Positions 34,118 through 42,867 are shown, counted from the first letter of the stretch. The stretch is DNA of 64,000 bases from an uncultured Clostridia bacterium (GCA_944386805.1 CALXCO010000006.1:1-64000), one strand, 5' to 3'. The notes: generated by a model from the sequence alone, not told the origin. Made by a program: numbers and translations.

Positions 34118-35728
34118 ATGCAAAAGAAAAATGCACCTCCACAGAAAAAACAGCAGATTGACTGGGGAATTACCATCTTTCCGCTGGTGGCTATTGTTGT
34201 ACTGTCTGTCTATCTGGTGCTGCGTCCGCAGCAGGCGGAAGCGGCGATTGCCGCACTGCGGAATATACTGGTCAACGATCTGGGCAGTATTTATATGATT
34301 TTTGGATTGGGTGTTCTGGTTTTGTCGCTGGGCATCGCCTTGTCCAAATATGGAAATATCCGGCTGGGCAAGCTTAAAAAACCCCGTTATTCGACCTTCA
34401 CCTGGGGCGCGATGATTTTTACCTCGACGATGGCGGCGGATATTCTGTACTGGTCGCTCTGCGAATGGAGCTATTATTACAGTGAAACCCCGTTTGCAAT
34501 GGAAGGAATGACACTCGCACAGAAACAGGACTGGGCTTCTTCTTACCCGCTGTTTCACTGGGGTCCAATTCCGTGGGCCTTTTATATCCTGCCTGCGGCC
34601 GCTTACGGCTATATGATGCACGTCAAAAAATCTCCCCGTCAGCGGATGAGCGAAGCCTGCCGTCCGATTTTGGGCGACCGGGTGGACGGTAAACTCGGCA
34701 AGGCAATCGACCTGTTTGCCATTATCGGCCTGCTGGCGGCGACAGCTACCACATTCAGCACCGCAACCCCGCTGCTTTCCGGTGCACTGGCCGAAGTGAC
34801 CGGTCTTGCCGAGAGCAACCTTCTGTCTATTTTTGTGCTAATCTTTATCGCGGTAGTTTTTACACTGGCGGTTATGTTTGGAATGAAAGGAATTTCCAAG
34901 CTGTCCAACATCTGTATTGGTCTTTTCTTTGCGCTGATGGCAATTTTCCTTTTCTGCGGCCCGACCAAGTATATCATCGAAACCGGTATCACCGCAATCG
35001 GCAATGTAGCCCAAAACTTTATTTCGATGTCCACCTGGATGGACCCGCTGCGGCTGTCAGGTGACGGCGTTGCCGGCTTCCCTCAGAATTGGACGATCTT
35101 TTACTGGGCTTATTGGATTAGCTGGTCGGTTGCGACCCCCTTCTTTATCGGCAAGATCAGTGAAGGACGTACCATTCGCCAGACAATCCTGGGCGCATAT
35201 GTTGCCGGTGTATCGGCGACCTTCCTTTCCTTTATTGTGTTTGGAAACTTTGGACTGCATTTGCAGGTCACCGGTGAGACGGATATTGCTTCGCTGATTC
35301 TGGAGCAGAGTCCCTCAAGTGCAATTCTGACCATCTTTGAGCATCTGCCGATTCCAGGTGTAGCGCTGGTGCTGCTGGTGCTGGCAATGGTTGCGTTTTA
35401 TGCTTCGACTTTTGATGCACTGACGATGGTCATTGCTTCCTACTCAGTCAAAAACATTGGCGAGGATGAAGAGCCTGGCAAAAAACTGCGTGTCTTCTGG
35501 AGCATTGTGTTTATTGTCCTGCCGATTGCACTGCTGTTTAACCAGTCGACCCTGTCGATGCTGCAAACGCTTTCAATCTGTGCGGCTTTCCCGATTATGG
35601 TTATAATTGGCGTTATTATTGCCGGGTTTATTCGCAACCTTCGTCGTGGTCAAACTACAGTGGGAAGTTGCGATTCGGAAGCTCTTTCCTCAAAACAACT
35701 GGAAAACGAGCCGGAAGGTACAAATTGA
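34118..35728 (+). CDS. BCCT-family choline/betaine transporter
   Basis: This 536-residue protein has about 12 hydrophobic helices and the BCCT tryptophan motif FYWAYWISWSVATPFFIGKISEGRTIRQ (shown in part). The family imports choline, glycine betaine or carnitine with Na+ or H+. It follows the choline-kinase fusion by 30 bp, so choline import coupled to phosphorylation is the natural reading. The N-terminal tail is basic (QKKNAPPQKKQQ). AGGAGAAG lies before the ATG. Confidence 0.93.
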   Translation: MQKKNAPPQKKQQIDWGITIFPLVAIVVLSVYLVLRPQQAEAAIAALRNILVNDLGSIYMIFGLGVLVLSLGIALSKYGNIRLGKLKKPRYSTFTWGAMIFTSTMAADILYWSLCEWSYYYSETPFAMEGMTLAQKQDWASSYPLFHWGPIPWAFYILPAAAYGYMMHVKKSPRQRMSEACRPILGDRVDGKLGKAIDLFAIIGLLAATATTFSTATPLLSGALAEVTGLAESNLLSIFVLIFIAVVFTLAVMFGMKGISKLSNICIGLFFALMAIFLFCGPTKYIIETGITAIGNVAQNFISMSTWMDPLRLSGDGVAGFPQNWTIFYWAYWISWSVATPFFIGKISEGRTIRQTILGAYVAGVSATFLSFIVFGNFGLHLQVTGETDIASLILEQSPSSAILTIFEHLPIPGVALVLLVLAMVAFYASTFDALTMVIASYSVKNIGEDEEPGKKLRVFWSIVFIVLPIALLFNQSTLSMLQTLSICAAFPIMVIIGVIIAGFIRNLRRGQTTVGSCDSEALSSKQLENEPEGTN

Positions 35729-35761
35729 GCAGTTGTTTTTCATCTTTGAATATTTGTTTCT

Positions 35762-35797
35762 GGGCAGCAGACTTTTACCGGTCTGCTGCCCGTTTTT
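35762..35797 (+). terminator. Terminator after the BCCT gene
   Basis: GGGCAGCAGAC (35762-35772) pairs with 35781-35791, then GTTTTT. It separates the choline unit from the sigma-factor unit. Confidence 0.92.
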
Positions 35798-35835
35798 GGT
35801 TGTCCAGCTGGGAAAAATAAAAATTTTTGCTTTCC

Positions 35836-35862
35836 TGCAACTTTTTCCTCAGCTGTCCCGTC
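35836..35862 (+). promoter_or_regulatory. Candidate ECF sigma-factor (autoregulated) promoter
   Basis: TGCAAC (35836-35841), 17 bp and CGTC (35859-35862) resemble the TGAAAC-N16/17-CGTC promoters of SigV/SigX/SigW. It lies 34 bp upstream of the sigma gene, as expected for autoregulation. Confidence 0.65.
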
Positions 35863-35895
35863 TAGTATATGACGGATGAGAAAGGAGGCGCTTCC

Positions 35896-36381
35896 ATGAA
35901 GTCCGCTATGCTGCAGCAAAAAGTTGAAGATGAGATCTTGCAGTCCTATCAGTCGCTTTACCGGTTGGCATACAGCTACGTAAAAAACCCGGACGACGCT
36001 ATGGACATCGTGCAGGAAAGTGCGTATAAAGCAATTCTGCATTCGGATGAAATGCGCAATCAGGACACAATTAAAGGCTGGCTTTGCCGTATCGTAGTCA
36101 ATACAGCACTTGATTTGCTGCGCCGGCGTTCCAGGGAACCCTCTGTCGATGAGATCCCGGAAACCGGCCAGGAAGATCACTACGAGGATACCGATGTACT
36201 GCGGGCGCTTGACATTCTGGATGAGCGGGAAAAAACGGTAGTAATGCTTCGCTATTTTGAAGATTTGAAGCTTTCTGAAATTGTACAGATTACGGGAGAA
36301 AATCTGAATACAGTAAAAAGCATTCTCTACCGGAGCTTGCGCAAACTGAAAGTCAAGTTAACTGAAGGAGGATCTCTATGA
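35896..36381 (+). CDS. ECF-type RNA polymerase sigma factor (SigV-like)
   Basis: This 161-residue sigma factor has region 2 (LYRLAYSYVKNPDDAMDIVQESAYKA; about 20-80) and region 4 (VVMLRYFEDLKLSEIVQITGENLNTVKSILYR; about 110-155), shown in part. The start at 35896 follows AAAGGAGG. The anti-sigma gene overlaps its stop by 4 bp. The RsiV-like partner makes SigV the closest named group: a cell-envelope or lysozyme stress sigma factor. Confidence 0.92.
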   Translation: MKSAMLQQKVEDEILQSYQSLYRLAYSYVKNPDDAMDIVQESAYKAILHSDEMRNQDTIKGWLCRIVVNTALDLLRRRSREPSVDEIPETGQEDHYEDTDVLRALDILDEREKTVVMLRYFEDLKLSEIVQITGENLNTVKSILYRSLRKLKVKLTEGGSL

Positions 36382-37295
36382 GAAATATAGATTTGCAGGA
36401 TATCAGTGATATGCAAGAAATCAAGAATGAATATGATTGTATACCTGTGCCGGAAGAGCTGGAATCAAAAGTCCGTGCTGCTATCCAGAAGGCCAGGCTC
36501 CAAAAAAGGAAGGAGAACAGTTGGATTATGAAAACACGTAAAATTGTAGTAGGCGTCGGTGCAACCGCTGCGGCCTTTATGGTAGGTATTACCGGCCTTG
36601 CAAATTCCAATGCAAGCATTGCCAGTGCAATGGAACAGATTCCGGTACTCGGTGCGATTACCCGTGTCGTGACCTTCCGTACCTATGAGGATGAAACCGG
36701 TGGAGCGTCTGCCCATATTGAAGTTCCTCAGGTTGAAGGCGGAGAAGCTGTCAACGATGCGATTAAGGAATATACCAATACCATCATTGCTCAGTATGAA
36801 AAGGACGCAGAGCTGTATGATCATGAAGAATCACTTGGTGAAACCGATCATTATTCGCTGGACATCTCTTATGAGACGGTTACCGACAATGAAAAGGTAT
36901 TTGGCCTTCGTCTGAATCAGACCCAAATTATGGCAAGCGGATACGAAACCGTCGTTATTTACAACGTGGATAAATCTACTGGTAAAATTATGAGCCTGGG
37001 CGATCTGTTCCAGAAGGACAGCAATTATCTGGATGTACTGACCAAGAATATCCAGCAGCAGATGCGTGATCAGATGCAGGCAGACGAAAGTGTCTATTAT
37101 TGGCTGGATGATGAAGTAGAAGACTGGAATTTCAAACAGCTTTCCGAAAATGCCACCTTCTATATCAATAAAAATGGCAACTTGGTTATTGTTTTCAACG
37201 AGGGCGACGTAGCTCCGATGTATATGGGTGTCTGCGAATTTGTGATTCCCTCTGATGTTACAAGTGAGATTGCGCTGCCGGGTTACCTCGGATGA
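36378..37295 (+). CDS. RsiV-like anti-sigma factor with DUF3298 domain
   Basis: This 305-residue membrane protein has a cytoplasmic sigma-binding segment (1-52), one transmembrane helix (about 53-75, KIVVGVGATAAAFMVGITGLA), a likely signal-peptidase site IASA just outside the membrane, and an extracellular DUF4163/DUF3298-type region (about 100-300, ending FVIPSDV). B. subtilis RsiV binds lysozyme with this domain and is then cut by signal peptidase and a site-2 protease to free SigV. The layout here is the same. oatA is not adjacent in the window. Confidence 0.88.
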   Translation: MRNIDLQDISDMQEIKNEYDCIPVPEELESKVRAAIQKARLQKRKENSWIMKTRKIVVGVGATAAAFMVGITGLANSNASIASAMEQIPVLGAITRVVTFRTYEDETGGASAHIEVPQVEGGEAVNDAIKEYTNTIIAQYEKDAELYDHEESLGETDHYSLDISYETVTDNEKVFGLRLNQTQIMASGYETVVIYNVDKSTGKIMSLGDLFQKDSNYLDVLTKNIQQQMRDQMQADESVYYWLDDEVEDWNFKQLSENATFYINKNGNLVIVFNEGDVAPMYMGVCEFVIPSDVTSEIALPGYLG

Positions 37296-37311
37296 GCGTT
37301 ATCAAGCAAGG

Positions 37312-37351
37312 AAAAATCCGCGCGTCCCTTTATGGGGCGCGCGGATTTTTT
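37312..37351. terminator. Bidirectional terminator between rsiV-like and GH3 genes
   Basis: AAAAATCCGCGCG (37312-37324) pairs perfectly with CGCGCGGATTTTT (37338-37350). T/A runs on both sides allow use by both convergent genes. Confidence 0.93.
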
Positions 37352-37377
37352 ATCGGATAAACATTTTAAGTGGTTAT

Positions 37378-39096
37378 TTATTTGTTGGCGTTAAACAGCC
37401 CGACAAAAGCATCCACAGGAGAAACACCCTTGAAGGTGCTTTCACCCGCCATCTTTTCAACCAGCGTTTCGACAACGATATCTTCCGAAGTATAAGCGTT
37501 GATATAAGTCGGGATACGGGGTGCGTCCAACAGATGATAGGGGTTGTCGATGGAGACCATCATCGTGGGCACATCATGGATCATCTGCGGAACGGTGCCG
37601 CGCTTGCCCGGCCAGGTAATACGGGCAGCACTGTCCGAACCATTGGTTTCGATGTTGCAGAAGTAGACGATTACATCATATTTCTTCTTGAATTCTTCAA
37701 TCTTCATCTTGGCGATATCTGCGTTTTCATCCTCGGGATCGTAAAGGGTGACATTAAACCCTTTTTCCTCCAGTTTCTGGACAAACAGTTTGCCGTAATC
37801 GCCGCGGGTATTGTGGTAGCCGGGTTTGTCGCCGATGACAACTACATACAGGTTTTTCTGCTTGTTGACATCAAGCGGCATCAGATGCTGGGTATCCTTG
37901 ACCAGCGTAATGCCCTTGTCGGCAATTTCTTTTGCCAGTGCACGTCCTTCGCCTTTCTCGAAGATTTCCAGCGCTTCTACCGGCGGTACAAGCGTTCCAT
38001 TGGCTTTCTTGGTGTGCAGGTGCATTTTAGCCTTCAAACCGAGAATGCGTGCCAGCGCGTCATCCAGCCGTGCCATCGTAAGGATACCGTCTTCGATACC
38101 TTTCTTCATGTAGTTGAAATCCTCTTCCATGTCGCGCGAGAAGAGGAAGATATCGGCACCGTTTGCAATCGACATCGGAACTGCTTTGCTTCTCGGAACA
38201 ACTTCGATAAAGCCGCCCATGCTGGTCGCGTCGGTGATAATCAGACCGTTAAAGCCCATCTTTCCGCGCAGCAGCTTGTTGTGCAGGTCGGCATTGAGCG
38301 AACCGGGCAGGATGTCCTCGTCTTTGACGTCGGGGTTGTAGAAACGGGTGTAGGAGGGCAGCAGGATATGTGCACTCATCAGGGTTTCGATACCATCGTC
38401 GATCATGCCCTGATAGACCTTGCCGTAGCTAGCATCCCAGTCTTCCATGCTCAGCGAGTTGATAGACGCAAGGAAATGCTGGTCACGTCCGTCGACGCCG
38501 TCACCCGGCCAGTGCTTGACACAGGGAACCAGACCGCCTTCCCGCATACCGCGTGCAATGGCACGGGCAAATTTCAGGACGTTGTCCGGATTGGAGCCGA
38601 AAGAACGGACGTTGGTGATCGGGTTCAGAGGGTTATAGTCGATATCGACAACCGGGCCGAAGTTCCAGTTTGCGCCGACAGCCGCGCATTCCTTTGCACA
38701 GATCAGGCCGGTTTTATAAGCCAGTTCAGGGTCTCCGGTTGCGCCGATTTCCATCTGATGTCCGCAGGCAGTGCCGTCCATAATCATATTGCTGGCGCCG
38801 CGGTCGAGGTCACCGGCGATGAACATCGGGATTTCATAGTAATCCTGGAAACCTTTGATTTTTTCGCGGATATCCTTGGAGACAGCGCCGCGCAGCAGGA
38901 AGCCACAGGGTTTCAGGTTAATTTTTTCCAGTCTTTCAATAGTTGCCTCTGCGGTTTCATTTGCCGGACTGTTGAAGAGGAACAGCTGACCGATTTTATC
39001 GTTCAGGCTCATGCCTTCGATGGTTTTTTCTACCCAGGCGATCTGTTCATCGTCCAGATAGAAAGGTTTTGCGCGCAAATCGACTCGTAAACTCAT
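37378..39096 (-). CDS. Glycoside hydrolase family 3 (beta-N-acetylhexosaminidase-like)
   Basis: This 572-residue GH3 enzyme has the N-terminal TIM barrel with KHWPGDGVDGRDQHF (His/Asp dyad of the NagZ type), MSAHILLPSYTRF and the nucleophile Asp in IITDATSMGGF, then a C-terminal alpha/beta sandwich (about 400-560). No signal peptide is visible, so it probably acts on imported amino-sugar oligosaccharides or muropeptides in the cytoplasm. The start at 39096 (MSLRVDLRAK) follows GGAAAGGA; the ORF extension to 39255 is not coding. Confidence 0.92.
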   Translation of the reverse strand: MSLRVDLRAKPFYLDDEQIAWVEKTIEGMSLNDKIGQLFLFNSPANETAEATIERLEKINLKPCGFLLRGAVSKDIREKIKGFQDYYEIPMFIAGDLDRGASNMIMDGTACGHQMEIGATGDPELAYKTGLICAKECAAVGANWNFGPVVDIDYNPLNPITNVRSFGSNPDNVLKFARAIARGMREGGLVPCVKHWPGDGVDGRDQHFLASINSLSMEDWDASYGKVYQGMIDDGIETLMSAHILLPSYTRFYNPDVKDEDILPGSLNADLHNKLLRGKMGFNGLIITDATSMGGFIEVVPRSKAVPMSIANGADIFLFSRDMEEDFNYMKKGIEDGILTMARLDDALARILGLKAKMHLHTKKANGTLVPPVEALEIFEKGEGRALAKEIADKGITLVKDTQHLMPLDVNKQKNLYVVVIGDKPGYHNTRGDYGKLFVQKLEEKGFNVTLYDPEDENADIAKMKIEEFKKKYDVIVYFCNIETNGSDSAARITWPGKRGTVPQMIHDVPTMMVSIDNPYHLLDAPRIPTYINAYTSEDIVVETLVEKMAGESTFKGVSPVDAFVGLFNANK

Positions 39097-39239
39097 AAAA
39101 AAACATCCTTTCCGTCCAGAATTTAGTCTGCTAATTATTGTAATTATAGCATTTTTGACGGTAGGGGTCAATTCATTTGGCACAACACCTCCAGAAAATG
39201 ATAAAATATATCCAATTTCTGATAATTTCCGCAAAAAAA

Positions 39240-39269
39240 CCGGAGGACAGCGCATTCGCTGTCCTCCGG
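39240..39269 (-). terminator. Terminator of the oadB-like operon
   Basis: CCGGAGGACAGCG (39240-39252) pairs perfectly with 39257-39269 around CATT; seven A upstream give the U-run on the minus strand. It lies 19 bp after the small ORF. Confidence 0.94.
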
Positions 39270-39287
39270 CACGAATTGCAAATATGC

Positions 39288-39419
39288 TTATTTATCCTTG
39301 TTGGTCGTGATCTTATTCAGCGCACCGATTGCAACTGCAATAACCGCCATGACCACAAAAACACCAGCCATACCCTGTACCAGGATTTTCAGGCTGTCCA
39401 AAAACAGAGGAAGGTTCAT
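39288..39419 (-). CDS. 43-residue membrane protein next to oadB-like gene
   Basis: A short gene with GAAAGGAG before the ATG encodes MNLPLFLDSLKILVQG and one transmembrane helix (AGVFVVMAVIAVAIGAL), ending in KITTNKDK. It lies 18 bp downstream of the oadB-like gene and before the shared terminator. OadG subunits of Na+-pumping decarboxylases are single-helix proteins that anchor the complex; this one has the same topology but is shorter and lacks the usual Pro-rich tail. I call it OadG-like by context only. Confidence 0.75.
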   Translation of the reverse strand: MNLPLFLDSLKILVQGMAGVFVVMAVIAVAIGALNKITTNKDK

Positions 39420-39437
39420 CAGAATGCTCCTTTCTAT

Positions 39438-40556
39438 TTAGCGGGCAATAAGGTTGAGGATCATACCGCCTGCGATAACACTGGCGATCTGACCGCCGAC
39501 GTTGACACCGGCAGCCTGCATCAGCAGGTAGTTTTCTTTGTCTTCCTTGAGCGCCATCTTACTGATAACACGGCTGCTCATCGGGAAAGCGGAGATACCG
39601 CAGGCACCGATCATCGGATTGATCTTTTTGCCTTCCGGCAGGAAAATATTGATGATCTTAGCAAAGACCACACCGCCAAAAGTATCGAATACAAAGGCAA
39701 GCAGGCCCAGCGCCATAATTAGCAGCGTCTGGGGGTTGAGGAACTGGTCGGCCTGCATCTGGCTGGCAATGGTGATGCCGAGGAAGATGGTGATCAGGTT
39801 TGCCAGAACGTTCTGAGCTGTCTGGGAGAGGGAGTCGAGGACACCGCATTCACGCAGCAGGTTGCCGAACATCAGGAAACCAACCAGCGCAACCGAACGG
39901 GGAACAACCAGTCCGGCAATCAGTGTGACCATGATCGGGAACAGGATCTTGGTCTGTTTGGAAACGGTGGAAGCGGAATACTTCATATGAATAGTCCGTT
40001 CCTTCTTGGTGGTGATGGCGCGGATGACAGGGGGCTGGATAATCGGGACCAACGCCATATAACTGTATGCCGCGACCATAATGGCGCCGGTGTACTGGCT
40101 GTTAAAATACTGGCTGACGAAGATGGCGGTCGGGCCGTCTGCCGCACCGATGACGCCGATCGAAGCAGCGTCCTGGATGTTGAATCCGAACAGACATGCC
40201 AGGCTCATAACGGCAAATACACCCAGCTGTGCGGCTGCGCCGAAGATCAGCAGATACGGGCTTTGCAGGAGCGGACCGAAGTCGATCATCGCGCCGATGC
40301 CGATAAACAGCAGCAGCGGGAACAGTTCGTTTGCGATACCTGCGTCATACAGAACGTTCAGTACGCCGATTTCATTTCCCTGGGTAATGGCGCCGGAGTT
40401 GGGAAGGTTGACCAGAATGGCACCGAAGCCCATCGGCAGCAGCAGGCTCGGCTCCATATCCTTTTTGATTGCGAGATAGATGAGCACGCCGCCGATGATC
40501 CACATGACCACCAGTTTGATGTCCAGCTGCAAGAGGTTTCCAAAGATTGCTTGCAT
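39438..40556 (-). CDS. Na+-transporting decarboxylase beta subunit (OadB/GcdB family)
   Basis: This 372-residue membrane protein has the family motifs GAMIDFGPLL, GAADGPTAIFVS (the Na+-site Asp region) and the C-terminal GACGISAFPMSSRV with many helices. In known pumps the beta subunit couples decarboxylation of a biotin-bound carboxyl to Na+ export. No alpha (carboxyltransferase) or biotin-carrier gene is beside it. The start at 40556 (MQAIFGNLLQLD) follows GAAAGGAA; the ORF extension to 40706 is the leader RNA, which carries a probable manganese riboswitch. Confidence 0.9.
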   Translation of the reverse strand: MQAIFGNLLQLDIKLVVMWIIGGVLIYLAIKKDMEPSLLLPMGFGAILVNLPNSGAITQGNEIGVLNVLYDAGIANELFPLLLFIGIGAMIDFGPLLQSPYLLIFGAAAQLGVFAVMSLACLFGFNIQDAASIGVIGAADGPTAIFVSQYFNSQYTGAIMVAAYSYMALVPIIQPPVIRAITTKKERTIHMKYSASTVSKQTKILFPIMVTLIAGLVVPRSVALVGFLMFGNLLRECGVLDSLSQTAQNVLANLITIFLGITIASQMQADQFLNPQTLLIMALGLLAFVFDTFGGVVFAKIINIFLPEGKKINPMIGACGISAFPMSSRVISKMALKEDKENYLLMQAAGVNVGGQIASVIAGGMILNLIAR

Positions 40557-40605
40557 TGTTTTGGGTTCATTCCTTTCGTTTTGTAGTGAGTGGCCGGTAC
40601 AACAG

Positions 40606-40754
40606 AAAAGGGCAAGACCACTCCGCACGACTGTGCAGAAAAGTCTTGCCCATTCAAAGCGGTTGCGGGAAATTGTCCGGTACCGGAAATTTCCGTCATG
40701 TCGCATACCGCCAGTCGGTTTTTCAGCAGAAAAACGACCGGCTACTCCCTTTTC
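40606..40754 (-). promoter_or_regulatory. Probable yybP-ykoY (Mn2+) riboswitch with terminator, upstream of oadB-like gene
   Basis: Read on the minus strand, GAAAAGGGAGTAGCC (complement of 40740-40754) and CAAGACTTTTC (complement of 40638-40648) match the two conserved strands of the manganese riboswitch (AAAGGGGAGUAGC and GCAAGACCUUU). The G-C to A-U change is compensated on the other strand. A P2-like hairpin follows the first motif and GCGGT/ACCGC forms P3. GGGCAAGAC (complement of 40643-40651) also pairs with GTCTTGCCC (complement of 40610-40618), followed by TTTTC, a terminator exclusive with the aptamer. Mn2+ binding should permit read-through. Confidence 0.75.
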
Positions 40755-40763
40755 AATATACCT

Positions 40764-40792
40764 ATTATAGCATATCCTTTATGGCTCGTCAA
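40764..40792 (-). promoter_or_regulatory. Promoter of the oadB-like riboswitch transcript
   Basis: TTGACG (complement of 40787-40792), 17 bp and TATAAT (complement of 40764-40769) place +1 a few bases before the riboswitch aptamer. Confidence 0.9.
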
Positions 40793-40883
40793 ATACATTT
40801 GTGCAAAAAAAAATGATAAAATCGTCATGGTTTTTTGATAGATAACAGGCTGCCATCGGTTCAAAGGCCATACGGACGGATGG

Positions 40884-42044
40884 TCACCTTTTGCGCCGGC
40901 GGTCATTTTTGCTGTCGGAATAATAAGTGCGTTTATTCTGGTACATACGCTCGTCCATCTCGCGCAGAAAACCGTCGATGCTGCCGGTGGCCGGTTCCAG
41001 AATGGCGCTTCCCATCGACAGGCTGATCTGATAAGGACGGGCGCCGGTATTATTTTGCTGTTCAATACGGCGGCAGATGCGGAGAATCATTTCGTCAATT
41101 TCCTGCGGCTGCCGTATCGGGAAGATCACGATAAATTCGTCCCCACCATACCGGACGGCAAAGTGGCCGGCAGTCTGACTGTCCATCATCAGGCACTGGC
41201 CGACAATCCGCAGCGCGTCATCGCCTTCCGAATGTCCATAGACATCGTTGATTTCCTTGAAAGCATTGATATCCATCATAATTCCCGCAATCTTCCCATT
41301 TTGCGGTTTTTGCAGGATACAGCTCAGAAAGCGGGTCAGATATTCGCGGTTATACAGTTTGGTCAGCGAATCCAGCATGGATACTTCATTTTGGAGGTTG
41401 ACGTACAGCGACATCAGGCCGAAGGATACCGATACCCAGATCAGTGCTATCCCGTAAAAGAGCAACTGAATCAGACTGCCGATGAAGATAGGGGCTAAAA
41501 AGACGATAACCGGCATAAACATATATTTGCCGATCTTTTTTCGGGAGATAAATACCAGTATTGCACCCGACATCAGATACCCGTAGGTAACCAGATAAGA
41601 GACAATCGCAAACGGTGTACGTGCATACACGTTATCAGCGGAAACGGTAAAGAAGACGTCGATAAAGATGTTGCTGATCGCCAGCAGACAGACGATAGCC
41701 GCAGGGATTGCGACAAAAGGATAGATTTTTTTCAGACGTTCTGTCTGGCCGAACAGTTTGTAATCCACGTAAACCGTCCACAGGAAGGAAAAGATGCTGT
41801 CAGCGGTAAAGATTATGGCGTTCAGCAGCCGGTTCAGAAAGACCGCGCCGGCAAACATTTTGCCATCAATACAGAAGGTCGCCGTCTCTGTAAGACACAA
41901 CGCCAGCGTCAGATTACACATGATAAAGAATATTTTTTCATCCAGAAAGACATTGCGTGTTTTTTGGGGATTGCTTAGAATCAAGGTAATCATCAATGCG
42001 GTCCCCAGACCATTAGCGACAAATATTGCGGGCAGATTGATCAA
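40884..42044 (-). CDS. Membrane-bound diguanylate cyclase (GGDEF)
   Basis: This 386-residue protein has about six to seven hydrophobic helices (1-205) forming an unassigned sensor and a C-terminal GGDEF domain (about 215-370: DSLTKLYNREYL, DINAFKEINDVYGHSEGDD, VRYGGDEFIVIF). It likely makes c-di-GMP. No I-site RxxD five residues before GGDEF is evident. The start is a TTG at 42044 without a good ribosome binding site; an ATG 17 codons further in is an alternative. Confidence 0.9.
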   Translation of the reverse strand: MINLPAIFVANGLGTALMITLILSNPQKTRNVFLDEKIFFIMCNLTLALCLTETATFCIDGKMFAGAVFLNRLLNAIIFTADSIFSFLWTVYVDYKLFGQTERLKKIYPFVAIPAAIVCLLAISNIFIDVFFTVSADNVYARTPFAIVSYLVTYGYLMSGAILVFISRKKIGKYMFMPVIVFLAPIFIGSLIQLLFYGIALIWVSVSFGLMSLYVNLQNEVSMLDSLTKLYNREYLTRFLSCILQKPQNGKIAGIMMDINAFKEINDVYGHSEGDDALRIVGQCLMMDSQTAGHFAVRYGGDEFIVIFPIRQPQEIDEMILRICRRIEQQNNTGARPYQISLSMGSAILEPATGSIDGFLREMDERMYQNKRTYYSDSKNDRRRKR

Positions 42045-42409
42045 GGAATCACCATACTTTCTGTTTCAGGTTAAAAAATATGCTGAGGAAATGATTTACT
42101 CCTTTAGAATATTATTATACTATATTTGTACTCAGAAATCAATTCCCGGCTTGCAAATTTGTCTGATATGCTGTTTTGTTATTCTATTTTGTCCAAAATG
42201 CAGACTTCTTGAAATTCTGTATATTTGTTTTAAAAAATGTCAAATATTTTTTGATTTTTTGATTTACTTTCACCTGAGAAAGTGATATAATAAAATCAGG
42301 AGTAGTATTGACAGAAAGAGAACCGCATTTTTTCAATACACGCGTCCGACCTAAGCGGCAATTGGTTTAAATATTGCCCTCCGACTCACAGAAAGGAGTG
42401 GTCGGGTCT
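42045..42409 (+). promoter_or_regulatory. AT-rich intergenic region with promoter and dyad for the 42.4-kb gene
   Basis: TTTACT (42263-42268), 17 bp and TATAAT (42286-42291) form a promoter. Its spacer region holds the inverted repeat ACTTTC-N6-GAAAGT (42266-42283), a possible operator. The transcript would have a leader of about 110 nt. I see nothing convincing in the AT-rich part 42045-42240. Confidence 0.6.
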
Positions 42410-42733
42410 ATGCAAATCATGTACAAAATCGAAATCCATACTCCGTTTGGAATTTGTCCCGGCAGGATGATGATTCAAACGGAAAACAATGATGCAGTGG
42501 ACGGATATCTGGCGGTTTTAAATCAGATTCAGCCGTTTTTCGGGCATGTGGAAGCAAATGGGCGGTTGACGCTCAACTGCAAGCTGGCAACGCGGGCACA
42601 GAAATACAATGTTGTATTATCCGGGCACGCTGACCCCCATCGGGTGGAGATGGGCGTTTGTGAACAACATGGACGTTTTGATTACCTGGTATTAGGGGTC
42701 GGAGATCCACAACGTGTAACCATCGAGCAGTAA
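42410..42733 (+). CDS. Small conserved-looking protein of unknown function
   Basis: A 107-residue protein starting MQIMYKIEIHTPFGICPG, preceded by AAAGGAG at a normal distance. It appears mixed alpha/beta, with no signal peptide, no membrane helix and two or three Cys residues (GICPG, LNCKL, GVCEQHG). I do not recognise the family. It has its own promoter and terminator. The fold of the sequence VVLSGHADPHRVEMG followed by YLVLGVGDPQRVTI suggests repeated beta-hairpins. No function assigned. Confidence 0.75.
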   Translation: MQIMYKIEIHTPFGICPGRMMIQTENNDAVDGYLAVLNQIQPFFGHVEANGRLTLNCKLATRAQKYNVVLSGHADPHRVEMGVCEQHGRFDYLVLGVGDPQRVTIEQ

Positions 42734-42744
42734 ACCTATGACAA

Positions 42745-42786
42745 AGCCGTTTTTCAGGTCGGTTGCGACTTGAAAAACGGCTGTTT
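42745..42786 (+). terminator. Terminator after the 42.4-kb gene
   Basis: AGCCGTTTTTCA (42745-42756) pairs with TGAAAAACGGCT (42771-42782), then a T-rich tail. Confidence 0.88.
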
Positions 42787-42867
42787 CATTTTTTGAAAGA
42801 CGATCTGTTTGACAAATTGTCCGGAATGGTTCACAATAAAGGCAGAATACAGAAAGGAGATGCTGGT

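Noticed and set aside
40557..40706. N-terminal extension of the OadB-like frame
   Set aside because: It would translate the riboswitch and terminator. The ATG at 40556 has its own ribosome binding site and fits the family N-terminus.
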